NCBI RefSeq assembly: GCF_049933045.1
Contig: NZ_CP187926.1
Span: forward strand, 3,348,001-3,412,000
DNA from: Pseudocolwellia sp049933045
GTDB taxonomy: Bacteria > Pseudomonadota > Gammaproteobacteria > Enterobacterales > Alteromonadaceae
Reading direction: 5' to 3'
DNA length: 64,000 nucleotides
Below the pieces are notes generated by a model. It was given only the letters and a program-made list of their open reading frames with translations. It ran no database searches and was not told where the DNA came from. The position numbers and the translations under genes are program-made. This document shows, piece by piece, positions 45,086 to 54,052 of this stretch (the first letter of the stretch is position 1; each line of letters begins with the position of its first letter).

Positions 45086-45112
45086 AAAAAAAAGGCCGCA
45101 AAAGCGACCTTT
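45086..45112 (-). terminator. Terminator of the second tuf gene
   Basis: AAGGCCGC (45092-45099) and GCGACCTT (45104-45111) pair with one G-U wobble in the minus-strand RNA around a 4-base loop, followed by eight T residues, 27 bp beyond the stop. Confidence 0.88.
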
Positions 45113-45138
45113 ATAAACAGCTTATCGATTAAACGATA

Positions 45139-46323
45139 TTAAGCTATGATTTTAGATACTACACCAGCACCTACAGTACGACCACCTTCACGGATAGCGA
45201 AGCGTAAACCTTCGTCCATCGCTACTGGGTTGATTAGCTCAACAACAAACTTAAGGTTGTCGCCTGGCATTACCATTTCAACACCTTCAGGAAGCTCTAC
45301 AGCACCTGTGATATCTGTTGTGCGGAAGTAAAACTGTGGACGGTATCCTTTGAAGAATGGAGTATGACGACCACCTTCATCTTTACTTAACACGTATACT
45401 TCTGATTCGAATTTAGTATGAGGTGAAATTGAACCAGGCTTACATAATACTTGACCACGTTCTACGTCTTCACGCTTAAGACCACGTAAAAGAACACCAC
45501 AGTTCTCGCCCGCACGACCTTCGTCAAGAAGCTTACGGAACATTTCAACACCAGTACAAGTTGATTTTTGTGTATCACGGATACCAACAACTTCTACTTC
45601 TTCGCCTACTTTGATGATACCGCGCTCAACACGACCAGTAACAACTGTACCACGACCAGCGATTGAGAATACATCTTCGATAGGCATGATGAATGCACCA
45701 TCAATTGCACGCTCTGGCTCTGGAATGTATGTATCTAACTGGTTAGCAAGTTCGATTACTTTAGCTTCCCACTTTTCTTCGCCTTGTAGCGCGCCTAAAG
45801 CAGAACCTTGAATTACTGGTAAGTCATCACCTGGGAATTCATATTCAGAAAGTAGTTCACGGATTTCCATTTCTACTAATTCTAATAACTCTTCATCATC
45901 AACAACATCACATTTGTTCATGAATACGATGATGTATGGCACACCAACTTGACGAGATAATAAGATGTGCTCACGTGTTTGTGGCATAGGACCATCTGTA
46001 GCAGCAACTACTAAGATAGCACCATCCATTTGTGCAGCACCAGTGATCATATTTTTGATATAATCGGCATGACCAGGACAATCTACGTGTGCGTAGTGAC
46101 GTACTTCTGTATCATATTCGATGTGAGAAGTATTGATTGTAATACCACGCTCACGCTCTTCTGGAGCATTATCGATTTGTGCGAAATCTTTAACTTCACC
46201 ACCGTGAACTTTCGTTAATACCGCAGAGATTGCAGCTGTTAACGTTGTTTTACCGTGATCAACGTGTCCGATTGTACCAACGTTTACATGTGGTTTGTTA
46301 CGTTCAAATTTTGCTTTAGCCAT
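45139..46323 (-). CDS. tuf: Elongation factor Tu (second copy)
   Basis: A 394-residue EF-Tu nearly identical to the copy at 26734. The start is taken at 46323 (MAKAKFERNKPHVNVG); nine extra upstream codons are open but unlike any EF-Tu. It follows four tRNA genes in the order Thr-Tyr-Gly-Thr-tuf, matching the Escherichia coli thrU-tyrU-glyT-thrT-tufB unit. The two copies are presumably kept alike by gene conversion. Confidence 0.98.
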   Translation of the reverse strand: MAKAKFERNKPHVNVGTIGHVDHGKTTLTAAISAVLTKVHGGEVKDFAQIDNAPEERERGITINTSHIEYDTEVRHYAHVDCPGHADYIKNMITGAAQMDGAILVVAATDGPMPQTREHILLSRQVGVPYIIVFMNKCDVVDDEELLELVEMEIRELLSEYEFPGDDLPVIQGSALGALQGEEKWEAKVIELANQLDTYIPEPERAIDGAFIMPIEDVFSIAGRGTVVTGRVERGIIKVGEEVEVVGIRDTQKSTCTGVEMFRKLLDEGRAGENCGVLLRGLKREDVERGQVLCKPGSISPHTKFESEVYVLSKDEGGRHTPFFKGYRPQFYFRTTDITGAVELPEGVEMVMPGDNLKFVVELINPVAMDEGLRFAIREGGRTVGAGVVSKIIA

Positions 46324-46393
46324 TTTAAAATACCTTGGGTAGATTAACAAAAGTTTAATGGTTTAAGATAAGCAAATAGAAGTAATCTTTGAA

Positions 46394-46469
46394 TGGTGCT
46401 GATAGGCAGATTCGAACTGCCGACCTCACCCTTACCAAGGGTGCGCTCTACCAACTGAGCCATATCAGC
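46394..46469 (-). tRNA. tRNA-Thr (anticodon GGT)
   Basis: A 76-base cloverleaf with encoded CCA. Acceptor arms GCTGATA/TATCAGC, anticodon loop TTGGTAA. It is the last of four tRNAs before tuf. Confidence 0.96.
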
Positions 46470-46484
46470 ATTCGATTTAAAGAT

Positions 46485-46559
<75 letters not shown>

Positions 46560-46587
46560 TAAATTCTATCTGTTCATCCTGTAAAAT

Positions 46588-46672
46588 TGGTGGAGGGAGG
46601 TGGATTCGAACCACCGAAGGCTGAGCCGTCAGATTTACAGTCTGATCCCTTTGGCCACTCGGGAACCCCTCC
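46588..46672 (-). tRNA. tRNA-Tyr (anticodon GTA)
   Basis: An 85-base class II tRNA with a long variable arm and encoded CCA. Acceptor arms GGAGGGG/CTCCCTCC region, anticodon loop CTGTAAA. Confidence 0.95.
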
Positions 46673-46716
46673 AAATTCTTACTTACTCTTTATCCGTATA
46701 AAATAAAAAGTACTAA

Positions 46717-46792
<76 letters not shown>

Positions 46793-46811
46793 ACTACATT
46801 AAGTGGAGCGA

Positions 46812-46840
46812 ATTCTAGAGTAATGTTTTCCAGCTTGCAA
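46812..46840 (-). promoter_or_regulatory. Promoter of the tRNA-tuf unit
   Basis: TTGCAA (-35, 46835-46840), 17-base spacer and TAGAAT (-10, 46812-46817), followed by TCGCTCC. The predicted start is about 12 bases before the first tRNA. Confidence 0.82.
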
Positions 46841-46856
46841 TAGAAAAAAACAAAAA

Positions 46857-46911
46857 GTTTGATGTTTTTTTATCTTTGTCCAAGGTTTAACTCAGGTTTG
46901 ATGTTTTTTTA
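46857..46911. repeat. Two direct copies of a 16-bp sequence
   Basis: GTTTGATGTTTTTTTA occurs at 46857-46872 and again at 46896-46911, upstream of the tRNA promoter and after the coaX stop. On the minus strand this places A-tracts above the promoter, where they could act as an UP-like element; that role is inference. Confidence 0.6.
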
Positions 46912-46963
46912 TTCACATTGCACTAGTTTGGTGTAAATAAATCGAAGCTACACACCTTATTCA

Positions 46964-47692
46964 CTATATAGAGTAACGCTTTAACCCTTCAAAAATAAGA
47001 TCGTCAATTATGCTGACTTTTGAAGCATCACTGATGATAAAAGGCAATATACGCTGAGCATTACCTCCTAATAAAATACAGTGCTGAATATTATGTAAAT
47101 CTTCCGCTTCTTTAATGGCTGAATTTATCATGGTAATTGTGGCAGCCCATGCGGCATTATTAACACATTCAGATGTACTTTTACCTAAACCAATATTTGT
47201 AGTGCTACTTACTTCAAACTTAACTTTTGATGTGTTTGTTGTTAACTGCGCAAGCATTAAATCTATACCTGCTAATATTAAGCCACCTTGATGTAGTCCT
47301 TTTTCATCTAATACATCAAAGGTTGTCGCGGTACCTGCATCAATAACAGCAACGCCTGATTTTGGAAAAAGTATTGATGCACCTATTAATGTAAGCCAAC
47401 GATCTACACCTAAGGATTTAGGCTCTTCATAGCTATTTGTGATACCAAAACGCTGCTTTTCACTTTCTATAAAATCAACAGTCTTGTTATTAGCCATTGC
47501 CCACGTTGAAATAAGTTCAGTTAATAGACCTGTTTTAACACTACCAATAATAACTTTACTCGCATCACTCCAATACTCACTTAACCATAAAAGTGTTATT
47601 TGGCTATTTTCAATGACAATACGTTGATTCTTACCCGTTGTTTCTATTAAGCACTTAGTACGAGTATTGCCTATGTCTACTAATACAATCAT
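46964..47692 (-). CDS. coaX: Type III pantothenate kinase
   Basis: A 242-residue CoaX of the actin/hexokinase fold, phosphorylating pantothenate in the first step of CoA synthesis. Motifs seen are DIGNTRTKC (phosphate 1, about residue 6), GVDRWLTLIGA (about residue 99) and DAGTATTFDVLD (about 117). It overlaps the birA end by 4 bases. In Escherichia coli the unrelated type I kinase CoaA lies at this place, so this is a non-homologous replacement of the same function. Confidence 0.95.
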   Translation of the reverse strand: MIVLVDIGNTRTKCLIETTGKNQRIVIENSQITLLWLSEYWSDASKVIIGSVKTGLLTELISTWAMANNKTVDFIESEKQRFGITNSYEEPKSLGVDRWLTLIGASILFPKSGVAVIDAGTATTFDVLDEKGLHQGGLILAGIDLMLAQLTTNTSKVKFEVSSTTNIGLGKSTSECVNNAAWAATITMINSAIKEAEDLHNIQHCILLGGNAQRILPFIISDASKVSIIDDLIFEGLKRYSI

Positions 47693-48666
47693 CTCGTACC
47701 TCGTAAACTGACTTCACCGCCATAAATAACTTTGAGCTCTTTGTCTACTTCTAGTAACAAAGCACCTTGTTCGTTAATACCTTTGCATATGCCATGTGTT
47801 TCATTCTTACCTGTAATTAACCTTACGGGTTGATCGTAAAAATAATCGAGTTCATTCCATTCATTAACCACATTAGCTAAGCCTGAAGCTTTATGTTGTT
47901 CTAAGCGAGATGCTAAACTTTTAATGATCTCAGCCACTAATTCGTTTCTATTAATGTTAACGGAAGTATGGCGTTGTAAGTCAGTCCAAGGTTGATCAAC
48001 TTTCTCACCACTTTTATCTGGCATATTTAAATTCAAACCAATACCTATAACGGCATGGCAAGGCTCGTTTGGTGTCCCTTCTAAATCAATTAAGATACCC
48101 GCGAGTTTTAATCCGTTGATATAGATATCGTTCGGCCACTTTAATTGAACATTAATTTTATATAATGAAGCAATTGCATCACTTATCGCTAATGCGACAA
48201 TAGTGTTCAATCCCATAGCAGCAGTCATACCTTGGGGTAATAACCAATACATAGACATATAAATATGAGAGCCAAATGGTGAAATCCATTGTCGCCCTCT
48301 TCTACCACGCCCTGAACTTTGATATTCAGCAATACATACCTGACCGTTTTGAACATGGTTAGGTATACGACGCATTAAATAATCATTAGTTGAATCAATA
48401 ATGTTATGTATTTCTACAGGGCTATGAACGTTGTTAGCCACTAACTTTTGTAAAATAAAGTTTTTGTCTAATAATTCGATAGGTGCAACAAGCTTATAGC
48501 CTTTACCTGTAACCCTGAAAATATCTAACCCCATTTCAGCAAGGCTATTTATCTGTTTTGATATTGCTGTACGACTTACGCCCAGTTCATCACCCAGTAT
48601 TTGACCTGATACAAATTCACCAGCAGCTAATTTATTTATCAGTAGTTCTTTTATCGCCTTAGCCAT
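47689..48666 (-). CDS. birA: Bifunctional biotin-protein ligase / biotin operon repressor
   Basis: A 325-residue BirA with an N-terminal winged helix (ELGVSRTAISKQINSLAEMG, about residues 28-48), the biotinyl-AMP loop GRGRRGRQW (about residue 120) and catalytic KWPNDIYI (about 183). It biotinylates acetyl-CoA carboxylase and, through the helix, should repress biotin genes. It overlaps murB by 8 bases and coaX by 4. Confidence 0.96.
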   Translation of the reverse strand: MAKAIKELLINKLAAGEFVSGQILGDELGVSRTAISKQINSLAEMGLDIFRVTGKGYKLVAPIELLDKNFILQKLVANNVHSPVEIHNIIDSTNDYLMRRIPNHVQNGQVCIAEYQSSGRGRRGRQWISPFGSHIYMSMYWLLPQGMTAAMGLNTIVALAISDAIASLYKINVQLKWPNDIYINGLKLAGILIDLEGTPNEPCHAVIGIGLNLNMPDKSGEKVDQPWTDLQRHTSVNINRNELVAEIIKSLASRLEQHKASGLANVVNEWNELDYFYDQPVRLITGKNETHGICKGINEQGALLLEVDKELKVIYGGEVSLRGTR

Positions 48667-49690
48667 TTTTATACTCTGTTAAGTTGTACTCGCCTTTCGA
48701 AAAAACAGCTCGAACTTCAGGCTCTAAAGTAATATTGAATTGCTCTTCAACTTGCCTTCTTATATATAAAGCCAAATCTGCAATATGTTTACCTGATGCA
48801 GCTTCATAATTTACAATCACTAAAGCTTGTTTTTCATGTACCCCAACACCATTTACTTTGTAACCTTTCAAACCGGCTTGTTCAATTAACCACCCTGCTG
48901 CAATTTTTACCTTATTATCAGCTTGAGGATAACTAGGCATAGTAGGATGTTTGCTTTTTAAGGCTTGCCATCGCTCATATTCAATAACAGGGTTTTTGAA
49001 GAAACTACCTGCATTAGGCAGTTTGTAAGGATCAGGTAATTTAGATTGGCGTACTTTGATCACTGCATTCATTACATCTTTACTTGAAGCAGATGCAGGT
49101 AAGTGATCTAAACCTGCATACGATAAATTAGCAGACCACTTTTTAGGGAAACAAAAGGTCACGCTAATTATTAAGCCTTTATTCTTTAACTTTTTTTTAA
49201 AAATACTTTCTCGGTAAGCAAATCCACAGTCTTTGTGTTGATATTGGATAACACTTTGAGTTTCGAAATCAAACCATAATACTTCTTGGCAGTATTGCGC
49301 TAACTCTACACCATAAGCTCCGATGTTTTGTACTGGGGCTGCACCGACACTACCAGGAATAAGGGCTAAATTTTCTAAGCCATTAATTCCACGTTCGATA
49401 CAAAATCCAACAAACTCATGCCAGTTCTCACTTGCTGCCGCTTTAACAATAGTACAATCAGCCTGTTCATCTATTTCAATGCCTTTAAATTCGGGCTTTA
49501 TAATAATAGGTGATTCATTTTCGACAAGTAAGGTATTAAAACCTTCGCCTAAAATATAAAAAGAAGATAAGCCTAAAGTCGACAATGTGATTAAATCATC
49601 AATACAACTAGGGAAATAAGCTATAGGAGCTATAGATTCAACATTGAAGCTGTTGATTTTTTTTAGGGAAAAATTAGATATTGTTTTCAT
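48659..49690 (-). CDS. murB: UDP-N-acetylenolpyruvoylglucosamine reductase
   Basis: A 343-residue type I MurB that reduces the enolpyruvyl group with NADPH and FAD in peptidoglycan precursor synthesis. Visible are LGEGFNTLL, the FAD-binding block LIPGSVGAAPVQNIGAYG (about residue 115), YRESIFK, and PNAGSFFKNPV with the catalytic Ser (about 228). It is followed by birA and coaX in one overlapping unit. Confidence 0.96.
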   Translation of the reverse strand: MKTISNFSLKKINSFNVESIAPIAYFPSCIDDLITLSTLGLSSFYILGEGFNTLLVENESPIIIKPEFKGIEIDEQADCTIVKAAASENWHEFVGFCIERGINGLENLALIPGSVGAAPVQNIGAYGVELAQYCQEVLWFDFETQSVIQYQHKDCGFAYRESIFKKKLKNKGLIISVTFCFPKKWSANLSYAGLDHLPASASSKDVMNAVIKVRQSKLPDPYKLPNAGSFFKNPVIEYERWQALKSKHPTMPSYPQADNKVKIAAGWLIEQAGLKGYKVNGVGVHEKQALVIVNYEAASGKHIADLALYIRRQVEEQFNITLEPEVRAVFSKGEYNLTEYKNG

Positions 49691-49763
49691 TTAGCTATTT
49701 TACATATAACGCCAATTTTTAGCAGCGTTAATTTCTAACTATTAAATTTAAAGAAGACTTCAA

Positions 49764-51926
49764 TTACACCTGTTTGCGTACAGGCAGTTTTATAATATTA
49801 GCCATGTCATTATAATATTTGCTTTGATAATCTTCTTTATCAATATTCTCACTTTGATTAATAACAATCCCTTCAATAGGCGCATTAACCTGTTTCAGCA
49901 TACGTAAACCTTGCGATATATGTTCACGCTTCGTTTTAGAACCATGAACAACATAAATAACACTATCTACAATTTTAGAAATAATCACCGCATCACTTAC
50001 TGTATTTACAGGTGGCGTTTCAATAATAATTCTATCGTAAAAGTTCGAGAATACTTTGATCAACATACCAAAACGCTTCATTGATAAAAACGCCAATGGA
50101 TTTGCGGGAGAAATACCTGACGTTAAAATATCTAACTTAAGGTTTTTATCTCTTACAATACATTCGTTTATTAAATGGGTTTTCGCGAGAAGGTTTGAAA
50201 GCCCAGGACGATGAATGTCTAAATTCAAATTCTTAGCTACCGTTGGATGGCGCAAATCAGCTTCAATCAGCAGTACTTTTTCCATTTCACTAAATGAGCG
50301 AGCTAAATGCAAAGCAACTGTTGATTTACCTTCGTTCGGAACCGATGAAGTAATAGCAATAACTTTAGGGGCTTTTTTCTTTCCATTGAATAATAAGGTA
50401 GTGCGTAAGGTTCTGATGGCTTCAGTAAACCTTGTATCTTTTAAATCTGAATGTGATTCGTTGCTATTATTGAGTTTAAACTTAGGTAATATCGCTAAAA
50501 TATCAGCTTCTTGGAAGTTATCTAATTTACGTCTTGAGTTTAAGGTATCAACAAAAACTTCACGCATAATAATAAAAAGTGACAAAACCATAAGAGACAA
50601 AATAAAACCGAGTACGACATATAGTTTTTTCTTCGGTCCTACAGCTGATTTAGGTAAAATAGCTTTATCAATAAACTGTACATAGAAATTGGCTTTATAC
50701 CCTCCCATAGCATCAGCTTCTTTAATTCGTATCAAGTAGTTACCGTAAAGCTCTTTGTTTGTATCCACTTCTCTTTGTAACTGAAAAAATTTGTTTTGTA
50801 GGCGGTTCAACCTTAAGAAGTCAGCTTTAGCTGTTTCTAATCTTTGTTTATTCACTGTAGCTTTTTGAATAGCTGATAAATAAAGCTTTTCAACTGAGAT
50901 AATGATCTCACTAATTTGTAAATCAATTCTTGATTCTATCGACTCTAATTCAGCTTCAATGGCAATACGTTTTGGATGTTTAGGACCATAGCGTTTAGAT
51001 AATTCAAATACCTTTCGTTCAACCACTTCTTGTGAACGACGTAATTGAATATAAGTTGAATGGTTACTGACTTCATTCAACTCCATTAGAACATTAAAAT
51101 TATCTCGGTTATTTTGAATGTACTCGTAGGTGATCTTTAAATCATCTCTGTATTTTTCTGCTTTTAACGCAGAAGAAGTTAACTCTGTTAGTTCAGATCC
51201 AACCAAGCCAACAACACCTTTAATATCTATTATACCTTCAGCTTCTCTATATTCCTGAAGTGCTAACTCCGAGGCTTGTAATTTATTCCCTAATTCATAT
51301 AGCTGATCGACTAGCCATTGCGATGTAGATTCTTTGGAGGCGCTAGAGATTTCATCTTGGTAAGCTAAATAGGTTTTACCTACTTCATTAGCTACTTGCT
51401 GAGATAACTCGGGGTAATATGATCTAAAGCTAATGTTCACTAACTCAGTATCATTAATTGGTTGAATTGTTAGCCGTGTTTGAAATTGACTAACAATAGC
51501 ATCGTGTGACAAAGGTGCTTCATCTTTGTCTACTTCGGCTAAAAAAGGGAAGTTATGGTTGTATCGGTTGCTATAAAATTCGTCATGTTCAAATAGGTTA
51601 AGGTTGGTCAGCACTCTTTCTGCAAAATTTCTTGATTTTAATAACTCATATTGCGTTTTAACCTGCTCTTTACTGACATTAGATTCATTAAAAGCATTGT
51701 TAATTGAAAGGATATTTTTAGGTTGGTTATTACTTATTTGTAATGTAGCAGTGGCAGAATAAGTCGACTTTAATAAAGATACATAAAACCCTAAAGCTAG
51801 CGTCACAAGTAAGGTAGCAAATATAAGTTTCCAACGACGTGCCCATAACGGTTGTAACAATTCGCCTAAATCAATCTCTTCGTTCGAGGCGGAAAGATTC
51901 TCTTGATGATTATTTACGTTATTCAA
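49764..51926 (-). CDS. Wzc-like polysaccharide co-polymerase / BY-type tyrosine kinase
   Basis: A 720-residue inner-membrane protein: cytosolic N-terminus, first membrane segment at about 33-54, Wzz-type periplasmic domain with coiled coil (about 55-430), second membrane segment at about 437-458, then a bacterial tyrosine kinase domain with Walker A TSSVPNEGKSTVALHLARS (about 525) and Walker A' LIEADLRHPT (about 553). A short C-terminal tyrosine cluster (DYQSKYYNDM, about 699) is the likely autophosphorylation site. It controls chain length and export of exopolysaccharide. It overlaps the export-protein gene by 4 bases (ATGA). Confidence 0.93.
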   Translation of the reverse strand: MNNVNNHQENLSASNEEIDLGELLQPLWARRWKLIFATLLVTLALGFYVSLLKSTYSATATLQISNNQPKNILSINNAFNESNVSKEQVKTQYELLKSRNFAERVLTNLNLFEHDEFYSNRYNHNFPFLAEVDKDEAPLSHDAIVSQFQTRLTIQPINDTELVNISFRSYYPELSQQVANEVGKTYLAYQDEISSASKESTSQWLVDQLYELGNKLQASELALQEYREAEGIIDIKGVVGLVGSELTELTSSALKAEKYRDDLKITYEYIQNNRDNFNVLMELNEVSNHSTYIQLRRSQEVVERKVFELSKRYGPKHPKRIAIEAELESIESRIDLQISEIIISVEKLYLSAIQKATVNKQRLETAKADFLRLNRLQNKFFQLQREVDTNKELYGNYLIRIKEADAMGGYKANFYVQFIDKAILPKSAVGPKKKLYVVLGFILSLMVLSLFIIMREVFVDTLNSRRKLDNFQEADILAILPKFKLNNSNESHSDLKDTRFTEAIRTLRTTLLFNGKKKAPKVIAITSSVPNEGKSTVALHLARSFSEMEKVLLIEADLRHPTVAKNLNLDIHRPGLSNLLAKTHLINECIVRDKNLKLDILTSGISPANPLAFLSMKRFGMLIKVFSNFYDRIIIETPPVNTVSDAVIISKIVDSVIYVVHGSKTKREHISQGLRMLKQVNAPIEGIVINQSENIDKEDYQSKYYNDMANIIKLPVRKQV

Positions 51927-52429
51927 AAGAAACTCTGCTCTACTTTTATTATATCGTCAGGCATTATTTGAGTCGCGACATTAGCATCAACGATAACCAC
52001 TTTACCGTTAACTTTGCGAGTTATTGCCCAATTAGTTTTAGAGGCTCTTATTGATAAACCGCCAGCGACAGCTATAGCTTTATCAAACGTTAAGTTTTCT
52101 TGATAGGGATAACCGCCAGGACGGTTTACTTGCCCGTGAATATAAAAAGGCCGATATTGAACAACAGAAACAGATACCTGTGGAGAAATTAAATAGTCAC
52201 CTAATAACCCCTGATAAATAACTCTTTCAAGTTCTTTTACAGAGAGGTCAACTACTTGTATATCTTTTAAAAAAGGAAAGGAGATAACGCCTGATTTATC
52301 AATGGTGATCTCGGTGGTTAAGTCTTCTTCACCATAAACGATAATTTGAATTTTATCGCCAGATCCCAACTTATAATTATTAGCAAGCACGAGCGGGCTA
52401 AATAATAATAGAAATATTAAACAACGCAT
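51923..52429 (-). CDS. Short polysaccharide export protein (Wza-like)
   Basis: A 168-residue secreted protein with a cleavable signal peptide (MRCLIFLLLFSPLVLA), a Poly_export domain (YKLGSGDKIQIIVYGEEDLT) and one SLBB-type domain (FYIHGQVNRPGGYPYQENLT, about residue 95). It lacks the lipobox cysteine and the C-terminal membrane helix of full-length Wza (about 380 residues), so it is a minimal form that probably works with the adjacent Wzc-like kinase. The 270 bp upstream to argA contain no gene. Confidence 0.88.
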   Translation of the reverse strand: MRCLIFLLLFSPLVLANNYKLGSGDKIQIIVYGEEDLTTEITIDKSGVISFPFLKDIQVVDLSVKELERVIYQGLLGDYLISPQVSVSVVQYRPFYIHGQVNRPGGYPYQENLTFDKAIAVAGGLSIRASKTNWAITRKVNGKVVIVDANVATQIMPDDIIKVEQSFF

Positions 52430-52655
52430 ATATAACCTGATGGTTTTTATTTTAATAATATTTATTAATGTTTGCTCAATACTGCATTCATAAATAGGTT
52501 TATTGGCCTATTACGATTCAGCTTTAATACAAACTTATTTTTCTCATTGACTATGAGTATCAGTTACTTGAACCTATATTTTGGAACAAGTTGTGTCAAC
52601 AGTAACACTTTTGTAACAGAATGAGTAAATAAAATACGCTGAATAAAAGGAATGT

Positions 52656-52680
52656 ACAGTGAGTTTTTTTCACTCACTGT
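52656..52680 (-). terminator. Inverted repeat beyond argA, possible terminator
   Basis: A perfect 8-bp stem, ACAGTGAG (52656-52663) and CTCACTGT (52673-52680), about 20 bp beyond the argA stop. A T-run lies in the loop on the plus strand but no T-tail follows on the minus strand, so termination is uncertain. Confidence 0.45.
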
Positions 52681-52700
52681 AATAATATTAATTTGAAGGG

Positions 52701-54011
52701 TTATATTTCTTTAGTGAAGACTTTTGAATTACGTTGAAAGTTGTACATTTTCTTTTTACCTTCAGGCAATTTATCAATGGGCTGTTCAGTAAATCCTTTC
52801 TCTAAAAACCAATGGCCACTTACTGTGGTAAGTACAAATATTGAAGATAGCTTTTGCTCTTTAGCTAATTCTTCTAAGGTATTAATCAGCCTAAGTCCTC
52901 TGTTACCTTTACGGTAATCAGGGTGAATAGCAACACACGCGACTTCACCTGAATTCTCCTCTGGATAAGGATAAAGTGCTGCACACGCAATGATCACATC
53001 TTCTTTTTTGATCACGGTAAAACGAGATATCTCAACTTCTAAAAGCTCTCTTGAGCGTTTAACCAATATACCTTCAGCTTCTAATGGCGCTAGTAATTCT
53101 AAAATACCACCCACATCATCAATAGTTGCTGTAGATATTTGTTCTTGATGATCTTTAGCGATTAACGTCCCTGCACCATCTCGAGTGAATAACTCTTGAA
53201 GTAATGCACTGTCACTTTGATAGTTCAAACAGTGACAACGTTCTACGCCATTCTCACCACTTTGAATAATCGCACGCATCAATAATTGTTTAATAGGATC
53301 TGTGCTTATATCTAGTAGTCTTTTTACTGTGCTAACACCGCAGCTTTTAATTAGCTTACCACTTTCGTCAACGAGACCTTCATCATCAGTAAAGGTAATG
53401 AGTTTATCGGCTTTTAAAGAAATAGCCGTTTGAGTAGCTACATCTTCTAATGATAAATTAAAAACTTCGCCTGTAGATGAATAACCCACAGGAGATAACA
53501 AAACAATTGAACCGAAGTCCAATTGAGTATTTATACCTACAGTATCAATTCTTCTAACCGTGCCTGTATGTTTAAAATCGACACCGTTTTTAACGCCAAT
53601 AGGTTTAGCAATAACAAAATTACCTGTGCTCACTCTTATTTGCGAGCCATGCATAGGCGAATTAACTAAACCCATGGTTAATAGTGCTTCAATATGAATA
53701 CGTAGTGAACCTGTTGCATCTTTTACAGCTGATAAGGTTCCTGCATCGGTAATACGAATATTATCTTGCATCAATGGTTCTACATTTTGAAGCTTCATGC
53801 GTTCTTCAATTTGTGGTCTGGCACCATGTACCAAAACGAGCTTCACACCTAAACTTCTTAATAAGGCAATATCATGAATGATATTGGCAAAATTTGGATG
53901 TGTTACTGCTTCACCACCAAACATTAATACCACCGTTTTCCCACGGTGAGCATTGATGTAAGGTGCCGCGTTTCTAAACCATTTAACGTTATTTTCGCTA
54001 TCGTTATGCAT
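52701..54011 (-). CDS. argA: Amino-acid N-acetyltransferase (N-acetylglutamate synthase)
   Basis: A 436-residue classical ArgA: an amino-acid-kinase-like N-terminal domain (about 20-280; VVLMFGGEAVTH, KLVLVHGARPQIEERM) that normally binds arginine for feedback inhibition, and a C-terminal GNAT domain (about 290-430; VACVAIHPDYRKGNRGLRLI). It makes N-acetylglutamate, the first step of arginine synthesis. It follows argH(A) by 41 bp. Its presence beside an ArgH-acetyltransferase fusion makes two candidate acetylglutamate synthases. Confidence 0.94.
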   Translation of the reverse strand: MHNDSENNVKWFRNAAPYINAHRGKTVVLMFGGEAVTHPNFANIIHDIALLRSLGVKLVLVHGARPQIEERMKLQNVEPLMQDNIRITDAGTLSAVKDATGSLRIHIEALLTMGLVNSPMHGSQIRVSTGNFVIAKPIGVKNGVDFKHTGTVRRIDTVGINTQLDFGSIVLLSPVGYSSTGEVFNLSLEDVATQTAISLKADKLITFTDDEGLVDESGKLIKSCGVSTVKRLLDISTDPIKQLLMRAIIQSGENGVERCHCLNYQSDSALLQELFTRDGAGTLIAKDHQEQISTATIDDVGGILELLAPLEAEGILVKRSRELLEVEISRFTVIKKEDVIIACAALYPYPEENSGEVACVAIHPDYRKGNRGLRLINTLEELAKEQKLSSIFVLTTVSGHWFLEKGFTEQPIDKLPEGKKKMYNFQRNSKVFTKEI

Positions 54012-54052
54012 TTACAGAGTCACTACTTTTCTATTAACTTAACTTGTTTACG

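Noticed and set aside
46324..46350. Nine-codon N-terminal extension of the second tuf
   Set aside because: MLIYPRYFK has no counterpart in EF-Tu, and the ATG at 46323 matches the first tuf copy.
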